From Amarolinea aalborgensis (lineage in GTDB: Bacteria; Chloroflexota; Anaerolineae; SSC4; Amarolineaceae), in assembly GCF_900491745.1 (NCBI RefSeq), contig NZ_UETR01000002.1, positions 62,001 through 126,000 of the forward strand: 64,000 nt of DNA, written 5' to 3'. This document shows, in pieces, positions 57,940-64,000 of this stretch (the first letter of the stretch is position 1; every line of letters begins with the position of its first letter). A model generated the notes under the pieces. That model was not told the DNA's origin. It searched no databases and saw only the letters and a list, made by a program, of their open reading frames with translations. The translations under genes were made by a program, and so were the position numbers.

Positions 57940-58186
57940 GAGCCGAACCGAAGCTGGTGCATTGGGCTTGTTTTGGTGAAACAAAGGGCGTTCTATTGCA
58001 CTTCGCATAATACGGATCGGTAACGACGACAGCAGCGTAGTGAGCAGTTTCATTCAATTGGTGCACTTCGACGCTTGGCCGATGACCACAAGGGTCTGCC
58101 GGAGTCGCTCGTATGGCTCAGCTAGAGGCCTTTGCCATATTGATGTTACATCGGTTTCAGTTTACAGTGCAAAGCGCGCAATGCGC
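57940..58186. other. Intergenic region left of the mobile-element nest
   Basis: No gene is supported. There is a short plus frame near 58050-58125 reading FHSIGALRRLADDHKGLPES, which may be a degenerate remnant. Confidence 0.4.
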
Positions 58187-60421
58187 TTAGCCTGAATTTC
58201 GCACGTTAAAATTCGAATAGAGGGCGGAGCGCTCTTTGTGATAGAGTATGGTTGACAACCGACTCTGAACAGGAGCGCTCCTGATGTACTCTACCACAAA
58301 CGGTCGTTGGCTGCATGCTTTCGTTTGGTGTTTCTGGTTTGTGGTCTTGCTGACCATGGCTTGGCCGGGCGGACTGCCTGCGGGCGCCGCTGGTCCTGCG
58401 GCGGCTGCATCCACGCAGAGCAGCGTGGCATTACTGGTCGTGCCATCTCCAGCACCCGAAGCCAGGTTTCCCTGGCAGGCCTGCGGCCGCTGGCGCAAGT
58501 GGGCCGTGGCCCATTACCATGCCGGACGGCGAGCCTACCGGCGGGCGGTCTGGGCGGCGCGCGGCGCCAAGCTCCTGCTCAGTGGCGCCCTGAGCATGGC
58601 GGCGGTCGTGGACTGGCTGACGCGATCTCAACTACGCTGCCAGTTAGGCGCCCTCCCCGTCCTCTACCGGCTGTTGGAAATTCTGGACGTGCGTCAGACG
58701 ATCAACCGCCACTGTCCCAGCGTCGCCCAGGTTGATCATGGCGCAGTGATCGTCGTGTTGGTGCTCAACCGGCTCATGGCGCCACGGCCGCTCTACAAGG
58801 TGGCGGACTGGTTAGGGCAGACTGTGCTGGTGACGGTGCTGGGCATCCCCGCCGCCAAGTTCAACGATGATCGGCTGGGTCGCACCCTGGATGCCATTGC
58901 CGTCCACCAGCGCGACATCTGGCTGGACATTGTCCACCAGGCGCTGCGGCGCTTTGAGATTGACTTGCGGTTCCTGTTCTATGATCTGACCGCCCTAGTG
59001 GCCCACGGCGCCTATTCAGACAGCCAGTTGGTGGACTACGGCTTTGCCCACAACACGCCTTCTGGCAAGCAAAAGGTCAAGTTGGGTGTCACAGCCGCCG
59101 CCGATGGTGCGGTGCCGACCGAGTATGCCGCCCTGTCCGGTCGCACCGCCGACATGACCACCGTGCAAGACAACATGGCGCGGCTGTGCCGTTTGCTGGA
59201 GCGTCAGGGGCAGTCACTGTCGGAGGTGCTGTTGATCGGCGACCGGGCCAATCTGAACGATGAGTTGGCCGTCGCTTACACCGACAAGCGCCTCAAGTAC
59301 CTGGCGGGCCTGCAACCCCGTAAGCAGGCGCACTGTGAACTTCTACTCGCCGTGCCGGAATGTCAGTTCTACGCCCACCCGTTGCTTGAGCCGGCGGGAC
59401 GGGAGCCAGGCTACTTCGGCATGCCCACCGTGATCACCTTCCAGCACGCCGGCCGCTGCGTGCAGCACCGTGCGCTGGTGGTGTTGTCGGGGCCTATGCG
59501 GCGGGCCGTCCGTGTCGGCCGCGCCCGGCAACTGCATGACCTGCGCCAGGCTCTGTGCGCGGTGCAGGCCAAGATCGGCCAGAAGCGCTGTCGTTCAGTC
59601 AAAGACGTCCAAGCGCGGGCGGCCACCTGTCTGCGCCGCTCACCGGTCGGCCATTTGATGTGCGTCACCGTCGAGCAGACTGAGGCGGGCCAGGTCACCT
59701 TGCGCTGGGCCATGGATGGCTTGGCGTTGTTCAAGGCCATGCAGCACGATGGCCGCTACCTGCTGGTGACCAACGACTGGAACCTGGCGCCGCGCCGGAT
59801 GCTGGAACTGTATCGCAGCAAGGATGCCTTGCAAAAGCGCTTTGAGGTCGCCAAACAGGACTTGCGCATCAGGCCGCTCTACGTGCATAGCGACGAACGC
59901 ATCCGGGCGCTGCTGCTGGTCAACATGCTGGCCCTGCTGGCCTACAGCCTGTTGGAACGCCAGGTGCAACAGGCGGGGTTGCACGTCACCACGCGGCGCA
60001 TCGTCGAACAGTTGGAAGGAGCGACGGTCATCGAAACGCACTGCCACGACGGCAGCGTCCTACGCCGCCTGACCCCGCTCACTGCGCAACAGGATGCGCT
60101 CTTTACCATCCTGGCCGCACTCCTGGCGCATATCTCGCTCACCGACCTCGTGCCAACCTTGCCGGCGTTGCCTGAGCCAACCGCCGTACTGTTACTATTA
60201 CCACCGGAGGCCGCCATGGCTTGAACGCTTACCGCACCGCCCGGCGCCGCCCTGGGACAGGCCAACCTTGCCCAGGTGGCAGCGACTTGCCCTTGCGCCA
60301 GTCTGCACCGTTGTGCAGGCTGCTCAAAACCCCAGTTGAACCGTTCCGCACCGTTGTCTCCGTGCCACCGAAGGCTGAAACACCCCTCTATTCGTTTGTC
60401 AAAGTGCGAAATTTAGGCTTA
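58187..60421 (+). mobile_element. IS1634-family-like insertion sequence (about 2.2 kb)
   Basis: The left end TTAGCCTGAATTTCGCAC and, reversed, the right end TAAGCCTAAATTTCGCAC form ~38-bp inverted repeats that run on to CGAATAGAGGG. One transposase gene is present. No target duplication is recognisable, and the right end abuts the IS21-like element. Confidence 0.8.
58284..60224 (+). CDS. IS1634-family transposase
   Basis: A 646-residue DDE transposase. LLEILDVRQTINRHCP and the following VLVLNRLMAPRPLYKV match the N-terminal domain of IS1634 enzymes; RFLFYDLTALV, VLLIGDRANLN and a C-terminal YRSKDALQKRFEVAKQDLRIRPLYVHSDERI block carry the DDE residues. The first ~110 residues, with a hydrophobic segment, are an extension not usual in the family, so the real start may be further in. 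The frame is intact. Confidence 0.85.
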   Translation: MYSTTNGRWLHAFVWCFWFVVLLTMAWPGGLPAGAAGPAAAASTQSSVALLVVPSPAPEARFPWQACGRWRKWAVAHYHAGRRAYRRAVWAARGAKLLLSGALSMAAVVDWLTRSQLRCQLGALPVLYRLLEILDVRQTINRHCPSVAQVDHGAVIVVLVLNRLMAPRPLYKVADWLGQTVLVTVLGIPAAKFNDDRLGRTLDAIAVHQRDIWLDIVHQALRRFEIDLRFLFYDLTALVAHGAYSDSQLVDYGFAHNTPSGKQKVKLGVTAAADGAVPTEYAALSGRTADMTTVQDNMARLCRLLERQGQSLSEVLLIGDRANLNDELAVAYTDKRLKYLAGLQPRKQAHCELLLAVPECQFYAHPLLEPAGREPGYFGMPTVITFQHAGRCVQHRALVVLSGPMRRAVRVGRARQLHDLRQALCAVQAKIGQKRCRSVKDVQARAATCLRRSPVGHLMCVTVEQTEAGQVTLRWAMDGLALFKAMQHDGRYLLVTNDWNLAPRRMLELYRSKDALQKRFEVAKQDLRIRPLYVHSDERIRALLLVNMLALLAYSLLERQVQQAGLHVTTRRIVEQLEGATVIETHCHDGSVLRRLTPLTAQQDALFTILAALLAHISLTDLVPTLPALPEPTAVLLLLPPEAAMA

Positions 60422-60564
60422 TGTTTTTGGCAAATGAAACCTGGGCCACTTGGCAATGAAAAACAGGGCCAGCAAGGTCACCCCGTTTTCAGCTTGGCAA
60501 TCAAAATCAGGGCCGTTTGGCAATGAAAATCAAGGCCATTTGGCAATGTAAAACAGGGCCACCC
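60422..60564. repeat. IS21 internal end repeats
   Basis: Five copies of a ~23-base motif (TTGGCAATGAAAA.CAGGGCC) start near 60426, 60451, 60493, 60517 and 60539. They correspond to the multiple terminal transposase-binding repeats of IS21. Confidence 0.75.
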
Positions 60565-60905
60565 GTGATTTTGGAAACCCAAAAAGCGGGGAGGGTGGGA
60601 TGACAACAGGCGTAGGGCTGGCCCTGCTTCCTTCGTCCGTCGCCATCGCAGCTTCAGGATTAGCGCCGTTCCTGGCTACCCCGTCAATGGCCGGTTTGGG
60701 AATCCGGCCTGCTGTTGGCCGGATTCCCAAACCGGTTCATCTCGACCATTGACGGGGTGGCGGACGGTGCTAGACTGGGGGCTAGATGGCGACGGCGAGC
60801 AGGAGGCAGCCCTGCTTTCTGAGTCCTGAGCCAGAGCGACAAGGGGGTGAAAAGTGAATGAAGTTGTTGTGTCAAACCTCCTGATGGATCTGTATGGCGA
60901 GAGAA
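60565..60905. other. Non-coding part of IS21 with a long hairpin
   Basis: No gene is supported. A 19-bp perfect stem (60691-60709 with 60717-60735, loop TGCTGTT) is nested in a 13-bp outer stem, ACCCCGTCAATGG (60678-60690) and CCATTGACGGGGT (60746-60758). It may terminate istB transcription, although no U-tract follows, or act as a structured transposition site. Confidence 0.65.
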
Positions 60906-61676
60906 TCATGGTTGGGACGGTGATACAGAGCTGGTGACATGCTGCATGCGCTGACGAAAGCGATATGACTCACCAAGAAATTCCAGGATGTGGGCCCGAT
61001 GGGTGAGCCGATCGAGGAGTGCGCTGGTCAGTCGTTCATTGCCGAAGACCTGTGTCCAGTCGGCAAAGTGCAGGTTGGTGGTGACAATGAGCGCCACTTT
61101 TTCATGCAAGGCGGAACAGAATTGGAAAATCAACTGGGCGCCGATGTCAGAAAAGGGAATGAAGCCTAACTCGTCCAGGACGATCAGGTGGCATTTCTTG
61201 GCTGCGGTTAGGAACTTGGCCAAGCGATGCTGATCCTGAGCTTCAATCAGTTCATTAACCAGGCCGGCGGCGTTGTAGAAGCGAACCTTGTATCCCTGGC
61301 GACATGCGGTGAGCGCAAGTGCCGAGGCAACGTGTGTCTTCCCTAAGCCCGGATTGCCCACGAGCAGAATGGGTTCGGCCTGGCGGATGTAGTGTCCCTG
61401 AGCTAAGGCGAGCACCTGCTGCTTGTTCAGTTGGGGGACGCAACTGAAATCGAAATCGGCCAGTTCTTTCAGCACAGGAAAGCGTGCTTCCTTGATGCGC
61501 ATGATTTCACGTTTACGTTCGCGTTCGTTCACTTCCTGTTCGGCCAGGGCGAGGAGGAAGCGATCGTAACTGAGGTTGTTACGGGCGCCATCCTCAGCAA
61601 ATGGGCGATAATTGCGCACGAAGGTGGGGAGATGCAACTGTTTGAGGTAGCTTTCCAAAAGCAAGAGCGATTCCAT
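60906..61676 (-). CDS. istB: IS21-family helper ATPase IstB
   Basis: A 256-residue protein from the ATG at 61676, which overlaps the istA stop by one base (TGATG). The reading frame extends further upstream but overlaps istA. It starts MESLLLLESYLKQLHLPTFV, the IstB N-terminus, and has Walker A LLVGNPGLGKTHVA and Walker B LIVLDELGFIPFS. IstB controls target choice for the IstA transposase. Confidence 0.92.
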   Translation of the reverse strand: MESLLLLESYLKQLHLPTFVRNYRPFAEDGARNNLSYDRFLLALAEQEVNERERKREIMRIKEARFPVLKELADFDFSCVPQLNKQQVLALAQGHYIRQAEPILLVGNPGLGKTHVASALALTACRQGYKVRFYNAAGLVNELIEAQDQHRLAKFLTAAKKCHLIVLDELGFIPFSDIGAQLIFQFCSALHEKVALIVTTNLHFADWTQVFGNERLTSALLDRLTHRAHILEFLGESYRFRQRMQHVTSSVSPSQP

Positions 61677-63193
61677 CACTTCCCTCCGGACAGCAACTGG
61701 TTGTAATGTTGCAAGTTCACGGGTTGGGTGCCGATCTCCCGTAAGCCGGACTGCTCGGTCAATTCGAGCGTGGGGGGTGGCGTATCTGGATGCAGTATCT
61801 GGTGCAGGCATAACTTCACTCCCTCGACATGGACACAGTTGTGGAGCAAGGCCTGGCTTACCGCCTGTTCGATCAGGTCGGCCGGATGATCCCGATGCAG
61901 TTGCAGGATCTGAACAAATTCGCGTATCCCGCGACCCTCGGGCCACTGCTGTTGCATCTTGTTCAACAGTTGCTCGTACGCCGCCGGCCATGTCGCCCGC
62001 CACTGGCGTAAGGGTTTGGCGTGCTCGAAGGCGCCGGGACGTTGCACCAGCAGGGGCAGATAGTGCAGGGGGTCGAAAATGTCCTGCTCGCGTGCGTAAG
62101 AGCGGGCATGGTTGGCGATCACTTTGTCGTGATGCATGATCTCGATCCGAAATGGATACGCTCTGACCACCAGTTTGCGCTGTGCCTGGTCCACGGGCAC
62201 CGAGTAGCGATTGGTTTCGAAGATCACCTGGCTGTACGGGGTCAGTGTCACCGGCGCCGTCACACAGCACGCATAGTCTCGCACGGGCAGTGGGCGCAGA
62301 TGGGTTCGCTCCTGCTCCCATGCCTCGCCGATCGTGGTTGGCTCGCCTTTCACCTGGCGCAGGTCGTTGGTGCGGCACTTGTCCAGCAAATAGGCGTTCA
62401 GTTCGCTGAACGAGGCCACGTGGGGGATGGGAACCAGAAAGTTGCGCCGACTAAACCCGACGTTATGTTCGACACCTCCCTTTTCGTGGCCCTGCGCAGG
62501 GGTGCAGAAGTGACTCTCGAAGAGATAATGGCTGCGAAACGCCACAAACGTACGCTGCTCGATGCGACGATGCCCTTGCAGAATCTCAAACACGGCCGTT
62601 TTGAGATTGTCGTAGCTGACTCGGTGCGGTACGCCGCCAAAGAATCGGAAAGCCTGCACATGACCGTCCAAGAAACTCTCTTGCTTTTGCGTCGGATAAG
62701 CGCACACGAACAGCCGGTGGGAAAAGTTGAGCCACATCAGGAACAACTGTACGACCATCCGTACGCCAGCCATGATGACCGTCGCATCTCCCCAGTCCAC
62801 TTGAGCTTCGCGACCCGGATCGAACGCCAGCGGCAGGTAAACCGCCGGCTTCCGCTGTGCCTCACGGCATTGCGCTACGTAGTGACGCACGCCCGAATCG
62901 CTCCCCCGGTAGCCTTGCTCGTGGACCATTTCATAAATCTTCTGCCCCGTGTACCGCTGCTTACGCGGCAGTCCTTCATTCTCGGCCAGAAGTTCGTCAA
63001 TCTTTGCCTTGTAAGGCCCCAGCACCGGATCCGCTCGTTGAACTGCCCGCTGGTACGGCTCCGGCTCGGCCAGGTCCAGCGCTTTCGCAATCGTGTCGCG
63101 CCCGTGTTTCAGTTCGCGAGCAATCTCACGAATGCTCTTGTGTTGATTGAAATAGGCATCCCGAATCTGGGCATAATCTTCCACCGTCTTCAT
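61676..63193 (-). CDS. istA: IS21-family transposase IstA
   Basis: A 505-residue transposase; ATG at 63193 with GGAGGGAAGG directly upstream (ATG at 63211 is alternative). An N-terminal helix-turn-helix (KSIREIARELKHGRDTIAKAL) precedes the DDE core with QVDWGDATVIM, SYDNLKTAVFE and a C-terminal region containing EKGGVEHNVGFSRRNFLVP. The frame is intact, so the element may be active. Confidence 0.93.
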   Translation of the reverse strand: MKTVEDYAQIRDAYFNQHKSIREIARELKHGRDTIAKALDLAEPEPYQRAVQRADPVLGPYKAKIDELLAENEGLPRKQRYTGQKIYEMVHEQGYRGSDSGVRHYVAQCREAQRKPAVYLPLAFDPGREAQVDWGDATVIMAGVRMVVQLFLMWLNFSHRLFVCAYPTQKQESFLDGHVQAFRFFGGVPHRVSYDNLKTAVFEILQGHRRIEQRTFVAFRSHYLFESHFCTPAQGHEKGGVEHNVGFSRRNFLVPIPHVASFSELNAYLLDKCRTNDLRQVKGEPTTIGEAWEQERTHLRPLPVRDYACCVTAPVTLTPYSQVIFETNRYSVPVDQAQRKLVVRAYPFRIEIMHHDKVIANHARSYAREQDIFDPLHYLPLLVQRPGAFEHAKPLRQWRATWPAAYEQLLNKMQQQWPEGRGIREFVQILQLHRDHPADLIEQAVSQALLHNCVHVEGVKLCLHQILHPDTPPPTLELTEQSGLREIGTQPVNLQHYNQLLSGGK

Positions 63194-63321
63194 CCTTCCC
63201 TCCGCTACCATGGTCTCGTCGGCTTTTCGCCTCCCCCTTATGATAGCGGAATTTCTCTGGTGGCCCAGATTTCGACTGCCATTTCTCAGCCAGGTGGCCT
63301 TACTTTATATTACCAAAAACA

Positions 63322-64000
63322 GAACTGTTTGTCCGCGAAACGTCGTTCCATCAGGCTCACACCACCAAACGCCTGACGCAGCACCTGATGGGCTGGGAAA
63401 AACTGAGCCAGCAAGCCAACGAGGCCATGGAAGCTCATGACCGATATCACACCTTGGCGCGGGTCGTGGATGGCCTGTTTGGCATGATCGATCTGGCAAC
63501 CGGTGCGCTTCTCGATGGCCCCACGGTGTTGGAACGCATGAAGGTGTTGGGCAAGCAAATTCACGACCTGGGAGGCCGAGCTTGCTCCACCTTGGGGACG
63601 ACATTAGAGGCGCAGGCCCCTTACTTGTTCGCCTACCTCCCCCGCTTGCGCAGCGCCTTGGCCCCCATCCAGGCGCACTGGGGACAAGAAGCCGTCGCTG
63701 GCCTCTGTCGCATCTGGCAGGTCGAAGAACAATGTCGCCGCCGCCAACTCTGCAGCGCCGACCGTCAACAACTCAATGCCATTTGGCAGACTGCCTTTGA
63801 GGCCACCGCACGCCTCTTGGGCGATGACCTGTTTGAGGCATGGGAGGATGTGCAGGCTCTTCTCGGCCTCAATTGGCGTGGTAGCAATGCCGCCGAATGC
63901 GTCAATAGCCTGCTGCGACCGCATTTCAACGCACAAAGGTCTACCAGCCAGAACGCCTTGGATTTGCGACGCTTTCTGCACAATACCCGTACCTTCGCAC
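63322..64000 (+). pseudogene. 5'-truncated transposase-like frame (DUF6399-like), running off the window
   Basis: The frame is open from the IS21 end at 63322 to the last base of the window (226 codons, no stop). It begins ELFVRETSFHQAHTTKRLTQ and includes SALAPIQAHWGQEAVAG and a C-terminal NAAECVNSLLRPHFNAQRS segment followed by DLRRFLHNTRTFA. This resembles the C-terminal pattern of DUF6399-type transposase proteins. The 5' part is missing at the IS21 boundary, and the sequence beyond the left side of IS21 is the IS1634-like element, so a simple insertion does not account for its loss. Confidence 0.65.

Larger units (their letters stand above)
60422..63321 (-). mobile_element. IS21-family insertion sequence (2900 bp)
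   Basis: Ends are TGTTTTTGGCAAATGAAACC (60422 onwards) and, reversed from 63321, TGTTTTTGGTAATATAAAGT, followed in both cases by a GGCCAC block. Several more copies of the TTTGGCAATGNAAA..GGCC motif follow inside each end, as in IS21. The element carries istA and istB on the minus strand. No target duplication is visible: 60417-60421 is GCTTA and 63322-63326 is GAACT. Confidence 0.88.

Noticed and set aside
60422..60564. Possible CRISPR-like array of ~23-base repeats
   Set aside because: The copies vary, spacing is irregular, and the same motif appears inverted at the other end of the IS21-like element, so they are IS21 end repeats.
60906..62378. 490-residue version of IstB
   Set aside because: The extra N-terminus overlaps istA on the same strand; the family start is at 61676 with the usual stop-start overlap.

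Overview
The window is about 60% GC and reads like a chromosome segment of an anaerobic Chloroflexota (Anaerolineae-like) bacterium. This is an inference from the gene families (CBS/DRTGG/PHP/NuoE redox cluster, NuoF-GltD fusion, FNT formate channel, GT39 and proline-threonine-rich lipoproteins) and from TACAAT/TATAAT -10 boxes; no rRNA or tRNA is present to confirm it.

Layout. (1) 2-3844 and 11901-19335 form a formate/NAD(P)H redox locus. It holds regulatory CBS-ATPase, DRTGG and PHP proteins, a NuoE-like subunit, an ATPase, a thioredoxin-like ferredoxin, a ferritin-like protein, a 1056-residue thioredoxin-NuoF-GltD fusion, a formate dehydrogenase whose active-site residue is encoded by in-frame UGA (selenocysteine), and a formate channel closed by a strong terminator. 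(2) The locus is split by a polymorphic-toxin island (3914-11830): a 1943-residue RHS protein with a nuclease tip, a putative immunity gene, an orphan CDI-type toxin tip, an immunity gene broken by an amber codon, and a scrambled remnant of a second RHS gene. (3) 19665-32164 holds two converging clusters: five plus-strand genes (two unknown proteins, a zinc-ribbon protein, an AAA ATPase, an SPFH protein) and three minus-strand genes (ATPase, ATPase-GAF-histidine kinase, response regulator fused to a kinase-like domain).

(4) 32445-43268 is the most unusual part. A type IIG restriction-modification gene is followed by an array of five toxin-antitoxin modules of four kinds (BrnT/CopG-like, VapBC twice, TumE-like, DUF4258/DUF2283). 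Four extra partial copies of the RM gene's 3' end lie between them, so that RM and modules alternate with about 0.2-kb direct repeats. One vapBC copy is separated from its repeat by two insertion sequences with clear target duplications (7 and 8 bp). (5) 43279-57939 is mostly ordinary chromosome: LMW phosphatase, HerA-like ATPase, SSB, a membrane-anchored subtilase, a bifunctional-nuclease-family protein, a dnaB-dnaD-dnaC-like primosome operon (the last with two tandem AAA+ domains), then a lipoprotein, a glycoside-hydrolase-like protein and a GT39 glycosyltransferase. (6) 58187-64000 is a nest of mobile elements: an IS1634-like element abutting an IS21-like element, which cuts into a transposase-like reading frame that runs off the window.

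Starts were chosen from ribosome binding sites and family N-termini. Family names rest on recognised motifs; no database search was possible.
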